A stretch of DNA of 64,000 bases. Source: Pithys albifrons albifrons. Lineage: Eukaryota > Chordata > Aves > Passeriformes > Thamnophilidae. Position numbers and translations under genes: made by a program. The notes beneath the pieces were generated by a model that saw nothing but the letters and a program-made list of their open reading frames with translations, was not told the origin of the DNA and ran no database searches. Positions within the stretch are counted from its first letter, which is position 1, and each line of letters starts with the position of its first letter. The stretch is taken from NCBI RefSeq assembly GCF_047495875.1, contig NC_092463.1:8698622-8762621 (forward strand), given 5' to 3'. Positions 13,161 through 26,250 of this stretch are shown here, piece by piece.

Positions 13161-14273
13161 GCTAGGCTTCGTGAATGAAGATTTGGGAAGGGCACTATTC
13201 ACACTTGCTGCAAGTGTGCTGGTGGCTAAAAAGGCCAATGCGGGATAGGCAAGTCCAGTCACAAAAGGCACAGCACAAAGTCTCCTTTGGCGATATTGAT
13301 GAGGAATGGTTCTTTCTGCATTGTCTTTTCTCCTTGAGACTGACTCTGCCTGTGTTCTAAAAGGAAACAGCAGCATCTTGAATGATGTGTCTCCATGAAT
13401 CCTGACTGGAAGCCAGAGTGGACCATTGATGGCATTCAATATGGCCAAGGCTGAGGTGTTGTTTCAGAGAGTCCTTGTATCTCCTCTTTGAGGCTCCCCT
13501 CTTGCGGCAGCCGGCGGTGAGTTCGCCATAGAGCACAATCTTTGGGAGGTGGTGATCCTCCATCCTGGAGACATGCCCTGCCCAGCGCAGCTGCATTCTC
13601 ATCAGCATGGCCTCGATACTGGTGACCCCTGCCTGTTCAAGAACAGACACATTAGTCACCTAATCAGTCCAGTGGATGTTTAGGATTGAACGGAGGCAGC
13701 ACTGATGGAAGCGCTCAAGGAGCCGCAGGTGGTGGCGGTAGATGACCCATGATTCAGACCCATATAAAAGAGTAGACAGTACAATTGCTCTATAGACACT
13801 GATCTTTGTACTTTTCTTCAGGTGTTTATTGCACCAGACTCTTTTATGGAGTTTTCCAAAAGCTCTGTATGCCTTCGCTAGCCTGGTGTCTCTCTCTTTG
13901 TCAATCTTACTGTCTGAGGAAATGATGCTTCCCAGATAGGTGAACTGCTGGACTGACTTAAGCTGTGATTCGCCTATGGTATGTGGGGATGATGGAAGAC
14001 TTTCTGAGGGGCAGGTTGGTAGAGAACTTCTGCCTTCTTCAAGCTGGCTTCTGGCCAAAAAGTTCAGCAGCCTCTGCAAAGCAGGATGTTCAACTCTGCA
14101 GAGCTGCTTCTGTATGAGCAACGAGGGTGGTATCATAGCAAGAAGCAGCTCATGGACAAGGTCTTGGTGTGGGCCTTCAGTCACCTTAGGTTGAACAGGC
14201 TTCCATTGGTATGATATCGGATGTAGATGCCACAAGCTTCTCCCCCACAACAAGGGGGTGTCTGCGGAGAAGT
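13139..14273 (-). mobile_element. RTE-clade LINE (AviRTE-like), 5'-truncated, decayed
   Basis: Minus-strand 3' part of an RTE retrotransposon. Read from the 14273 side it shows IYIRYHTNGSLFNL (about 14184-14234). The A-D-D catalytic box follows near 14135 and appears to lack one base. Then come QFTYLGSIISSDSKID, LSTLLYGSESW, LRWAGHVSRMEDHHLPK and LYGELTAG, the standard post-catalytic RT blocks of this clade. Near the end is a small Cys/His motif beginning CAFCDWTC, with a stop at 13195-13197. The RT parts lie in different frames, with an in-frame TAG at 13660-13662, so the copy is dead. The 3' UTR is only about 56 bases and ends in an (ATG)n tail, written (CAT)n on the + strand at 13139-13160. 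Perfect 11-bp duplications CATCATGCAAT flank it. Only the 3' third of a full element is present. Confidence 0.9.
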
Positions 14274-14284
14274 CATCATGCAAT
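14274..14284. repeat. Target-site duplication, right copy, of the RTE insertion
   Basis: CATCATGCAAT, identical to 13128-13138. It marks the point where reverse transcription stopped, which is the 5' truncation point of the element. Confidence 0.85.
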
Positions 14285-15612
14285 ACTAAACAGTAAAATC
14301 AAATAATAAATGTGATTGTCCTCAAACAATCCTGCCTAGCAGATTACCTCTTAGATGCTTTTCAAATGCATCTCAAACTCCTCTTGTTCAGAGGCACAGT
14401 ACAGCTGCTTAGATGGTGAATAATAAAGACAAAATTCCATTCTCATCTTACAGCATCTGATTGTGATGGATAAACATGGATAAACAGAAGGGAGGGGAGC
14501 TGACAACATACAAAAAATCACACCTCCTGCCCCAGACAAAAGGCATTTGGGTACCTAATGAAAGTGCCACAGTTGTTTTTCTCCACTCACTGTACCAAAG
14601 CCTCACTGTCCTGGATAATAAGTGACCTGAATCACTTACAGATCTCCTGCAGCCACATGATGAAGCACTGACTGTGTGCAGTGCCAGCAGCAGGCTGGAT
14701 GCAGCCCATAAACTCTGGTCTGCCATGCTCAGGTGTCTTGTCTGTACAGTTCTCTAACATTTAGGACTTCACTAAGCATAGGGGGAGCAATAAAAAGTGA
14801 TGCTTGTTGTGGTTTGGGGTTTTTTCCTTGTTTCTTTTTAATTACACAAGAATTTAAAGGTAGTGTAGAAAAACCATGCCAAGAAACTGTATCTTTCCTC
14901 ATCAGTTAAGTGCTGATTCTACAACTACTGAAAAGCAAGTTTGGACCTTCTCTTTGAGGGGACCATGATCTATCAGGAAGGTTTCAATTTATACATGGCA
15001 GGAAACATCCTACTGCCATCCTATCTGTCTTCAGGACACAGCATGGGGACAGGTGTTGATGTAGCTTAAATGTCTAGGCTGTAATCTTGTCATGTGACCC
15101 ATGGCAGGTTGCATTCCCAAAGACAGAGGTTATCAAGGGGTGAGGTAATGGGCAGGATGAGAGTTTCAGGTCACAGGCAGGTAATCCACAGGCAGATTAT
15201 CCATGCAGCACTGGGCAAGGAACTGTTCTGTTTTATGGGATGCTGTGCATTTAGTTGTCTTCTGAAGTAGTAGTGTGGCGGAGGAGCATACTTCATCTGG
15301 CTGTGTGGTTTATGGAGTCTTTTCCCACTTTGAATCCTGTAATATTAGTAAAAATCTCCATCTGTGGTGAACTCCCTAGAGCATTTCTAGAGACAATTTT
15401 TTCTCTCACAGCCATGGAACTTTTTCACTCTTCATTCAGATTTGGTACTGAAATAGAGGCACTGACTTTCATTCAGACCAATTCTGTGATTTCAGTGCTT
15501 AGACCCACACTAGCCCCAGACTTTATTTCATTGGCCATTTTTTTTAACCTTCAAGTTCCCAGATCACTCCTCTGACACTTCTCCCTATGGTCCTTGGTTG
15601 TTTAGCTCCTTA
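14285..15612. other. Unassigned sequence
   Basis: Nothing recognised on either strand. Confidence 0.55.
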
Positions 15613-15700
15613 TTCATAGAATCATAGAACATCCTGAGTTGGAAGAAACCCCAAGGACCATCGACTGCAACTTCAAGATCACCTAGTCTGACTACTCATG
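15613..15700 (-). mobile_element. CR1 LINE 3'-end fragment, antisense
   Basis: Begins TCATAGAATCATAGAACATC followed by GAGTTGGAAGAAACCCCAAG, the reverse complement of a CR1 3' UTR and tail. Similarity fades after about 15700. Confidence 0.75.
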
Positions 15701-18219
15701 CCAGCCTGCTATTTACCAAGGAAATATAGGGCATCCCAGCAACCAGGGTTGAGAGCAGCATCATCCAAGTGCCCCAGGTAGCTAAACTATTAAGATGAGT
15801 CTTTTGGGTATGGGGAAGGACACAGGTATAAATTTGGGCTTACGATGCTTTTGTGTGGCAAGAACAGCTGGGAAAACTCATGGGTGATTTCGTCTCTTGA
15901 TGTTTATTGGGACCTCTCATCAATGGTTTGTACTTTCTCCTGAGCCCAGAAACGAGCCCAGGAAGAATGTATGGGAGTTTGACAGGTAAAGAACGATAAC
16001 AGCTCCTTAGTGATTACTCCGCATCACCCCCAGTGCCATATGTTTAGAGAGTGCCTAAAGTGTGTTGTTTCAATGGGGCAAAGCAGCTCCTCAAGCAGTT
16101 TTATGGCTTTGTAATTTATTTACCAAGGCAAGCTCAGGTCAGTCACACTATCTATTTCTTTTTTAATGAGGTGCTGTTTATTTTTCACTCTCATGTTCTG
16201 GATGGATTGAGACACAAGGAGGTCAAATGACTTCTCCCTGGAGTCTCCAGGGCTTCCAAAGCTATTATTCCACCTTTTAATGTGTTAAGCAAGGAGCTTT
16301 GACTCGAAGTCAAGGGAATTGCAAACATGTTTAAAGGTGCTTTAAAACCTTCCTAACAAGGAGCCTACATGAGAGCCTTGGTCTTCTGTGTACTATTGAG
16401 TTTTAACACCCGTGCAGCTCCACTCACTTCAGCTGAATGTCACAGCCAGATAAGGTGATCTAAGGATATCCTTTGGGAAAGGTCTGCAAAGAAATATTTT
16501 TCATTAGCTCAACTACTAATCTGGATAAATTCTTAAACTCCCACAGCTTTTCAGGTCTGACAAAGAAGCTCCTAAACTTAGCCTGGAGTTTGCTTCTTTA
16601 GACCAGGACCAGCCAAGACCTGGGCATTTGCCTTTCTGTCCAAATATGCCAGAGGGAAGATACTGACTGTCTTTCCACACCCTGCCTCCACTTTAAAATT
16701 GGTGCAATAGACTAGGAAATGGAAACATCCTTTGATGGAGACTTATTTCAAAAAGAAAGTTTTCCCTTCCTGCCCCCCGTCCTTTTTTTTTTTTTTTAAT
16801 GAGCAAAATCAATCTGGGACTAAATAAAATCACTTCAGATGCTCTTGTACAACCAGGTCATTAAGAAAAGCATCAGATGAAAAACAATAGGTATAAGAAA
16901 AACAAGGGGCTTAAGTTCATAGGATATGAGTTACCTGGGTAGAGCATAACAATAATTCACAAAGAACACAGGAGAGGGGACCAGGTGTATTCATTTGGAA
17001 GTCATCACTTTCGATGGTCCAGTGTGTGTGCTGGGGAGGTATCACTAAAAACTTATCCTGGTTTTTTTCTCCATCACCAGAATCTGCCTTCACCCAAGGC
17101 TGGAGACAAACACAGAGCTGGATGGAACATTCTGATTCAGTTCATCCTTCAGGCTCTGTATGAGGTAGCTCAGGTTCTTCCCACAGAGACATCTCAGCTC
17201 TTATATCTGCAGTTAAGGTGCTTGCAGATTTTGCAGATTGCTCTTGATTTTCTTTCTCCTCTGTTTCAGGGAAATGCCCAAATGAACAGGCCCTGGATGG
17301 TCTTGGGAAGTGGGGTCTCAGCCTCTCCTGTTGGACCTGGTCCAGCTTGTGCTGCTAGTTAGCTATTAACTGATGCAGGAACCTATAACTTGACTTTCCC
17401 ACATTATGCCCATGAGTGTCCTGACTCTGGGACTGGATAGTCCCTCTTTTACTTCTCCTCTCTGGTCCAGTGATTTTTTAATTATTTATATTACATGGAA
17501 CAGCTTCAGCAGGAGACTTTGAGACCAGACCCCAGAGGATCTAACAGTTGGATGCTCACAGTACTTTTTCAGGACATGGGAGGCTGTACATAAACCATAG
17601 GAAATAGAAGTTCAGTCTAGGTTTCCAACAGCCACAGAGAAGGCTTAGACCAGTGGCATCTGTTTCCAGTGCAGATTACTGGTGCACTGAGAAAGCTTAT
17701 GGGATATAGCCACTTACAGAGCTTCTTCTACCCTGTAATTTTAGAAGGATGAACTCTTCATCAAATTAGGAGAGAGTAAGGACTTCCCTTTTTTTACCAT
17801 GAGCTGGGAAGTCATCAAGCAGGATTTAGGCACAATCATTTCAGCCAAGTGAAGATTTAGGCAGGTTTGAATTTATCATTGTGTCGGGAATGCAAACACT
17901 ACACATAGGTAGGGAAGATGCCCCACATTAAAGGGGGCAATTAGACACCTACCTATCCTTATGGAGTTAATCTGCAATAACTCCACAACATAAAGATGCG
18001 GAATGCTATGTAAGTGATTGGGGATATATAGTTAAACAGAGAGGAGGGAACCATATAAAGCATACACAAATGCAACCTTCCCACAGCACAGCCTGTGCTT
18101 GGGTTGTATATCACATGGAGTGGTTTTATTGGAGCTCATTAAATTTTAAAGCCTTAATGGCACCTTCTGGGCTGTGTGATTGGTACAAAAAGCAGAGCTT
18201 GAGAAGGTATTAATGCAGC
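15701..18219. other. Unassigned sequence
   Basis: Only a T-run (16783-16797). No exon recognised. Confidence 0.55.
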
Positions 18220-18470
18220 AGGACGGAAGGCACCCTCCACTGCAGTGCCTGTGTCTGGGAGATGAGCTCTCACTGCAGACCATCCGCGGGCTTAGCGTGA
18301 CATCGTCTGGCGAGAGCCGGTACAAGCCCTTCAGCTCAAGGCTGCAGCATCCCCGGGCTGGCAGAAGTTTGGCAGAGAAGCGGAGAAGATTTGCGAGGTG
18401 AAAGAACTGGTCCTGATGCTTTGCGGGAGAGCGTGGGAGTGTGACAGCCAGGAACGCAGCAGGGACTGCA
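18220..18470. promoter_or_regulatory. Small CpG-rich patch with a possible first exon
   Basis: About 16 CpGs in 250 bases, against a background where CpG is rare (for example CATCCGCGGGC, TCGTCTGGCGAGAGCCGG and TTGCGGGAGAGCG). On the + strand GCGAG/GTGAAAG at 18397/18398 is a fair splice donor. It could be an unmethylated promoter for a non-coding first exon, possibly of GPR132 some 28 kb downstream, or for a lncRNA. No coding potential was recognised. Confidence 0.3.
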
Positions 18471-18807
18471 GAAAATAGAGCAACACAGTACAGCAAAGTT
18501 GGTGTAACCAAGCTGTAAGCAACTCAAAAATTCCTATTCTCACTTTGTAATAATTGGTTCTGCTGTCATTAAACCTGCCTACTGGGTCTACTGGGTTTTT
18601 CTTCCTTCTTTTCCCTCCTTTCCCCCACACTTGGTTTTTTTAAACTTCAAAACTTCAGCAAGTAGTTGGCACAGTGCTGCTGACTGTAGTAATAGTGGCC
18701 AGGAGCAGAGCAGTGAATGTCACCAGATCAGTAACATTACTCTAAGTGGATGTTCTGTGCATGACTTGAAACTTTGCATTTAGAAATGAACAATTCATCT
18801 GTAAAGC

Positions 18808-18880
18808 ATTTTATTTATTTTATTTTATTTTATTCTATTTTATTTTATTTATTTGTATTATTTTATTTTTATTATAGGGG
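18808..18880. repeat. (ATTTT)n-rich simple repeat
   Basis: Imperfect ATTTT/ATTT units over about 73 bases, with one TTCTATTTT variant. It may be the decayed tail of an old retroposon, but no body is recognisable beside it. Confidence 0.85.
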
Positions 18881-20002
18881 CAGCAGGGCTGAAATTTTCA
18901 AAACATCCCTAAGGGTGCTGCACATCTGAAACTCAGACTCCTTGGATGTCAAAGGTCTAAATGCACTTGTGTCTCTCCCTCTCTGAGCCCAATACCCACA
19001 GCAGTAATCTGAAACTGTGTGTATCTGTATCCAGGTCAGGGAGATGGCAAAAGAGCTCATTTGCCTGACTCACTAACTTCCGTGCCAAGAGAGCATGAAA
19101 TTTTCATGACACTGCAAAGCAGCTGATGTACAGGCTCCTAAATGTAGCTGCTCCAGAGATTTTATACACAGGAAGAACCCTGAATAACTGATCTGCTTTT
19201 GGGATGGATGATTATTTATTTATTTATTCATTAGTGGTGCTGGTGGTGCTGGTGGTTTAGGACAAACATATTGACTGATTTGGGGAGAGCAAAGTGTCCA
19301 CAAAATCCTGTGTGGGACGAGACCACCTATCAGTTCTAAAAATCTAGGACAAACCATGGGAAGCTGATGCATGGTTGTGATTTTAAGCTCCTGCCTGGGC
19401 CAGGGGAATAATCTCCATTCTTGGAAATGGAGTCCTCACCAGTCCAGTATTCTCAATATGACAAGTGTCAATGATTCAGATGAAGCTACTGCTCTCCAAG
19501 GATGATGAACATCTGTCCAAAAACCTTGTAATGGCAGCTGAAAGTGGCTTCATAGAATTTTCAGCTTTGCAGTTTAGGTTTGTTATTTTGTAATTTTATG
19601 ACCTTTATGTTTTTTTCTCCAAAACTATAATAAAAAAAGTGAATGGCCCAAGCAGTGAATCTGAGTGTTATCCATCATTTTCAAAGCATCTGGACAGAAC
19701 AACAAATGGCCTCAAAGTCCAAGTGTTGGCACTTCTCTTCCCCACTTTTCTTCTCATCATTGGCTCAAGTGACAGTGACAGAGGCACATGAATGCTTTCT
19801 CTGAATCCCACTTTTGCAGTCTAAAGCTCACAAGGGCCTCCCTGACTTTGACAATTGTACCCACAGTCTCAGCCATTTTCGCTTTTAAGATGGGCATTTC
19901 CGAAGACCAAGGTAATCCAGCCAGGCATAACTGAGGGCAGCTATAGCTGTGAGGAGTGGAGCAAGGGAACATAGGGATGGCTCAGTGAGTACAGTCATGC
20001 CC
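18881..20002. other. Unassigned sequence
   Basis: Nothing beyond a short GGTGCT direct repeat near 19235-19256. Confidence 0.5.
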
Positions 20003-20128
20003 CATACCAGGCTGGATGGAGCTTTGAACAACCTGATCTAGTGGGAGGTGTCCCTACCCATGGCAGGGGAGTATAACTGAAGGATCTTCAAGGTCTCTTC
20101 CAACCCAAACTATTCTGTGATTCTATGC
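20003..20128 (+). mobile_element. CR1 LINE 3'-end fragment
   Basis: Contains GGCTGGATGGAGCTTTGA, CCCATGGCAGGGGAG and CTTCCAACCCAAACTATTC, ending in ATTCTGTGATTCTATG. This is the standard CR1 3' UTR and 8-bp tail. Confidence 0.9.
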
Positions 20129-23100
20129 CTCGAAGATGACATTCTGCAGAACCAGTATTTGTAGTTGGACTGGGCCATTCCTGAATTCCTATGGTTTGAG
20201 AGGTTCAGACAAAAAATCACTAATCAGTTAGAGGCTTCGAAGCTACAAGTTACAAGCTGAGTCTTGCTTTAACACTCAGTGGGGCCCAGACTGGGCCAGA
20301 CTATTATTCAAACACACTACATCTTAGTCATGTTATTTTTTTCAACATGGAAATAACTACATTCTTTCTACAAGCAAAGAGGTTGGATGTGCAGCCTGCA
20401 CAGTCGAGGCATGTCTGAATTTGCCTCTTTTAAACTCTGATAACTTTCTCTATCCCTAGGTAACTCAAATAGTTTTACAATGAGTGACTCAAGAAAAAAC
20501 AAGAAGCTATCCCTGACTGCATAAGATTTGAAAAGTTCTCTTCAAATCACTTCATTGTGACAGCTTTTCTGTGCCACCTCTGAGTCCTCTGCGGGAGTGT
20601 GCGGGATCCCTTCAGTCATGCAAGGACAAGATCTCAGCATGGTCAGCAGGCATTTGAGGGTATTTGTCGAGGCAGCAGGCCCAACACAGCAGAGGGAAAA
20701 TGTAAATGAGCCCCAGCTAAATGCTTACACACCCAAAGCATGCATGAGCTCCTCACCACCACTGCAGGGTCTCTTTTACAAAGAGTAAAGAAAAAAGTTA
20801 AAAGCAGCTTGATATCAGCAGCAGGTAGCTCTGTTGAGCTGCTCCTGGCCCAGCAAGAGGTTTCCCTCCAGGTCACTTCCCAAGCACAGTCATGTTCCTC
20901 CACCTGTGGGAATCCAGGCTCTGTTATTCAGACACGTGGAACCAAATACATGTCCATGAGGAGAGGAGGTACCCGCATCTGTGAAGGGCTGTGATGGTTA
21001 TCTGTGAGCAGTAAAGGAGTAAAGTAGCAAAAGGAGAAAAGAAGTAAAATTTTTGAGAGGCAAGAATTAGAATTTTTACTTCTAAGTATTCAAAGTTATT
21101 TTTCCTGCCAAAAGCAGGGCAGCATTCAGACTCTCATGTAGTTGTGACCCTGGTGAGGTGGCTGGGTTGTGAAGCCCTGGGGGTAGCAGGTAGGATTCTG
21201 CACCCCTACCCATCTGTCCAACTGTCCAGGAGGTCCTGCCTCAGGACAGACAAGCAGTCAGATAGACAGGCAACCCAGTTCCCCTCTGACACATGCTTTC
21301 CCAGTGACTTACTCCTTTTCCCAGACAGACGTCAGAGAGGACCTTTTGCACTTTTGGTGCTCAAAAAAACCAACCACAAACCAGTTTTGATCTGTGTGGG
21401 GAAAGTTCTCAGCATGGTCTCAGGAAATTCTCTGAGTCAGTGGGAAGGCACCATGGAGTCACCAGCTCCAGGAACAGAGGAAAACCCCATAACACTCCAG
21501 ACCATCACAAAATGCTCTCCTAATTCACTCCATGGGGGAGATCCTGGGTTCTCTTCCTTAAAGCCCTGGAGTAGCTCTCACAACTACTTCCCCCTTTCAG
21601 GGCAGTTGTTCTCAACTCTCTTGTAGACACATCTCATTTCACCTCCCAGGACAACTGATACTGCCTTCTCACCTGCCCAGTTTCTACTCCCAAGCTCCTA
21701 CTTACCATTTTCATCTTTGAGGAGAAACTAAGAAACCTGGTGATGAGTACAGCTGACTCCATCCAGATCCTCCCTGGTGAATCTTCAGCACAGTTTGCTC
21801 CAGAAGCTGGACTTTAATCCCTTGGTGTCTGTCCCTCAAGTCACCTCAGCAGGCCTTGACAGTGAAGGTGCCATCACCATTTGCCAGTCCCTCCTCTGGC
21901 AGACTTGCCCCTATTCCTTATCACATTAAACACTTTACTGAGAAGGATATTTTCCTCTATACTGTTAGTCAGATCTCTGTAACTGTGAGTTCTTGCATGA
22001 CCCACCACCAGCTCAAAGACTGCTCTTCCTACATAAACTGTCCTTTTAAACCCATTCCGATTCCTGCTAATGCCTTCCTTCACCTTCATGCAAAATTCAC
22101 ACTCCTTTTTTTTCCTCCTGTCTCCTTATCCTCTCCCTGCAGTCATGTTCAATGACTTCTGCCTCAATAGCATCACCATACTCTGGGATTTTTCTCATCT
22201 TGCCCACACATTATTCGCCATCCCAACCTTCAGGAGCACAAATTCTTTTCCCCTAACATCCCATCCAAAATGCCCTGGCTATAGACACTCCCTTGCTCTC
22301 CCTGCACCAACCCACTCTTCCAGCCTTTTCCTTTCGTGCCCACTCTGACTGTATACCTTCAAGTTTTGTCCTGACTTTCTGCACTTGACACAATGATGAC
22401 TCTTCTCCATTCTTACACTCCTTACTGTGCTCAAGGCTCTCTCTGACCCTCCTCACACTACCTAATGCAACACCCATGGTGTGGGTCACGGGATCCCGGT
22501 CTCTATCTGCCTCAGTAGCCCTCTGCCTGTATGTAGAAGATGCCTTCACCTGGCTCAAACATTTTCATCATGTTCCCACAGCCCATTCTAGGTTCTGCAG
22601 CCAGAAGCAAGGACATCTCTTCCACCTGAATAAGGTCTGAGTGGACTTGGCTGCTCTGCAATGGGATAGGAGCTGGGAGACAGGAGGTGGGACTGTGCTG
22701 CTGGGCACTGCCCTGCCCTGCCACGTACTGCAGCAGCTCCCGAAGTGGGAGGCTGTCAGGCTCATGCTTTTTCTCACTTTCTCAAATACACACTCACTTG
22801 TGGTTACTGTCTCTTACTGTATTCCTTTCCTCCTTCTGGAAAGACACTCCCACCACAACAGCTTGTCTCACAAGCACCTTCCCTGAACCCAGATACTTAG
22901 ATGATGTTTCAGTTTTTTATTACTGTAACAGCAATGCAACGCACGAGCAGTTTCTCTTGGTAATGTTCATGTGAATATCAACAGATCAGCAAAACTCATC
23001 TTGAAACATCCTAAAACTAAAGATTTTCTCATGAGCATTAAGGTCTTTCTTGTATTCATGCAGCTAGAGCTGACATAAAATAATAGACTGATCCCCCAAA

Positions 23101-25944
23101 AAAATTTTCAATTTGACTGATATTTTGGGGTACCAAAGCAAAGCAGAAGAACTTGTGAATAAGCTGTACGTGGCCAGCACAACAGGCATGAGGTAAACAG
23201 CTTTGCTTTAGCTTTTCTTCTGTCCTCAAGGGAAAAAGGTAACATCAGAAACAAAAACCAAAAAAATACTGCCACATGTAGGTTCTCCACATTTTTAGAG
23301 CGGGCCATACAGGGCTGGTTAGACCAGCAACACTAAACACAGTATCAAGAAAGAGTGTGTCACACAACTCCACATGCAGACAGAAGCTTGACAGGACTGA
23401 ATGAGAAAAAATGAGTCTTTGTTGTTATTTATATGCATGCTAGAAGGGTTGGTAACAAATGAGAGGAACAGAAAGTTATGTTACTTGTGAAGGAATTTGA
23501 TACAGCTGATGTCAGAGAAGCCTAGTGAGATGGCTTTCTTGATTACTGAAATAAAGTTGTTGATTAGGAAGGGCAGACTGGGGGCAGTTTTATAGAACAC
23601 CACTATGGACTTGGGAGATGAAAAGTCAGATTTACAAGATGCTCAGCAAAAGAGGAAAAATATCTGTGGAATGAACTGCTACAGACCATCAAACAAGGTT
23701 AGAAAGTCAAAAAGCAGTTGTTCCTTAACCCATTATTCATTAAACCCTCATCCAATTTGTGGAAAAAAGTGTTCTGTATGCACAGAGGACTCCAAGTGGG
23801 AGACATACACTAGAGATGTAAGGAGCCAATAAAAACATAGCACTTTGGTGATACAGGTGAATTCTCTAAGCCATGAGGTATGCACCCATGGTGAGATCAT
23901 TCATTACAACATGCCATGGTGAACCAAGTGCTGGGTAGAGAGTTTGTTGATCTCTGAATACCAGGGATCATGATTGTGACCTGATTATTTGTCTGCCACA
24001 ACCACACAGCATTATAAAGGTAAATTCTCTAACTTGAAGGAAAATTACTATCCAGATTCATTGGTAGAAAAAATGTGGATAGAAAAATCTGAATAAAAGG
24101 GCAGGCCTTTGATGAAGGGTTTATCAGATGGTCAAAAAGTCAGGATTTCCAAGTCTAGAGTGCAAACAGATCATGCTAAAAATCTCATCCTGGGTCAGTG
24201 ACATTGTGAAACAGAAAAGCAATCTATCACAGCTGTGAAAGTGGGGAACAGTTGCCAGTCAATATAAAATAGAAGTAACTAAGTGGGAGAAATTAATAAG
24301 TGAAATTAGAACTGTCTGGAAACATCTCAGAACAGAGCAAAGAAAGTATTTTATCATCTACTAAGAACAAAAGTTGTTTAACAATGTGCAGGAATATCAC
24401 TACAGAGAGGTAGTAAAATTAATGGTAATGTAAAAAAGGAGAGTACTTAATAGATACTTGTCTGTATTCAGAAAGAAGTCAGACCCTGTACATGTATAAC
24501 AGGGTTGCTGATGGACATTTTTGCTCAGTAATATCAAGAGGTTCATAAACAAGGTCTACGCAGGAAAAAAAATACTTAAAATGAGGACTATGTCTAATTA
24601 GCATTCCTGAAAGAGATGGCATGATCTCTCTCTCACTTCCTTTTGAAGAAGGGTTCATAGTTTATTAATACTCCAAAAAGGTAAAGAGGATGAAGTGGGT
24701 AAGTACAGTCAAATAGAAAAAACAGAAGCAAACAGCTGTGAACTAAGGGTGAGAGTGTAATAAATGCTAATTGGCATCTTTCAAAGAACAAGAATTATAT
24801 GGCAAATTGAGTTCTAGCTTTGATGAGTTTGGCCAAGACATGGCAGATTCAGAGTTTTCCAAGGCATCAAGTGCTGTACCAGGGAACAAGGCCGTGTCCT
24901 GTAAAACACTGAAAGTTATTCTGTAATTGTAAGAGTTGGAGAAGTGAGAGATTGCAAATACCAATGAAAAACCATTTGCATGGGGCCCCAGAACAGCACT
25001 ATGAGAAAAAGAAATAAAACAACTGTGAGTGTGTTTAGGGTGTTACATGTAGGCAGGGAAATAATTTTATCTTTCCATGTTCATGCACAGCAGTAGAAAG
25101 ATCCCTGCTGAAATAGTCCCTGATATGCAGATTTGTGGAGTCATGGAGCAGCTTTGGGGAGAGGACACTGTGTGCTCCCCCAGTACACTGCTTTTTCCCA
25201 AGGGCTGCTTTAACCACTGCTAGAGACTGGACCTTGAATTAGGCAAACATTGGGTTACCCAGTAAAACCACTCTGTCTTCTGTTGTCTGCATAATTTCCC
25301 TGTGTGTGCTCTTCAAAGAACTCTGAAGAGAGGAAACCATGAACCCCCTGCAACAGCGACCTGCAAAGACCAGAGCAAACTCCATGTTCTGTGAGGTTCA
25401 GGACTCACTCTGCTCTTTGGTCTTTTATTTGCTTTAGCCATTACATTAAATCACTTCTTGGTCTACTGTGACTGTGTGTAGCCTAATTGCACAAATATTT
25501 TCACAAAACACCACTTGTTTCTTGAATTCTTATCTACCACCACAGCCTCCTAGCTGTGCCAGCATAGGTCTGGTTTTGAGCATGACCTTTGGCAGGGTGC
25601 ATGGGCAGCAGGCATATTTCAGAACCAGCTGTCAGGACTGTTTTTCCATTTGATCCACTACAGTTGTCTGTTAAAAGACAAAAATAGCCTTGTACCAGGG
25701 ACTGGGACTTCCTCCTGGGAGCTGAGTTACCCAGTTGCTGGGTCAGTTCCCCAATTGCTTTCCTTATGAAACATAGATGTAATTTTCCATGTACTCAACC
25801 TGCTTTTCGTGGGAGAGGTACAGACCTCACCTTCTTCTATGCCTCCTCTCTTCATCATGTCTTTTCTCCAGAGCAACCAAGGTCCCCAGAGGAACCAACA
25901 GGCACAGACTGCTGGAGTCTGGGGAGTCATATGTCATATGTATG
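20129..25944. other. Unassigned sequence
   Basis: No recognisable exon or transposon. The pyrimidine-rich part around 21.6-22.5 kb lowers stop density in some frames and gives spurious open frames. Confidence 0.55.
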
Positions 25945-26250
25945 TATTAATCCAGGTGTTTGCTGGATATTTTGTCCAGAATGATCCTGTGAGAGATAGT
26001 GTCAAAACCTTTACTTAAATCAGAAAAGATTACTTAAACTGGCTTCCATTCATCAAGTATTATTGTGATGACCATGTCATAAAAGGAAATTAAATTTGTC
26101 AAGCAGCACTTCTCCCTCATGAACCTGTGCTGGCTCTGACCTCTGGCCTCTTCCAGGTGTTTTTAAATAACTCCAAGATTATTGTCCCTAATTTTACCAG
26201 GCATAAAAGTGAGGCTCTTGAGGTGCTTTACTGCTCAGCATTGGTGTGTA
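25945..26250 (-). mobile_element. CR1 LINE ORF2 reverse-transcriptase fragment, antisense
   Basis: On the minus strand, 26140 down to 26050 reads QHRFMREKCCLTNLISFYDM, matching the CR1 RT block before the catalytic domain. Around 26020-25970 it reads DLSKGFDTISHRIILDK, the conserved CR1 'DFSKAFDTVSH' block. The region near 26160-26240 matches the segment preceding QHGF. It lacks the CR1 3' end, so it is an internal fragment of an old copy. Confidence 0.8.

Noticed and set aside
22250..22780. Overlapping minus-strand frames around 22.3-22.8 kb as exons
   Set aside because: Pyrimidine-rich sequence depletes stops on the opposite strand. No splice signals or family resemblance.
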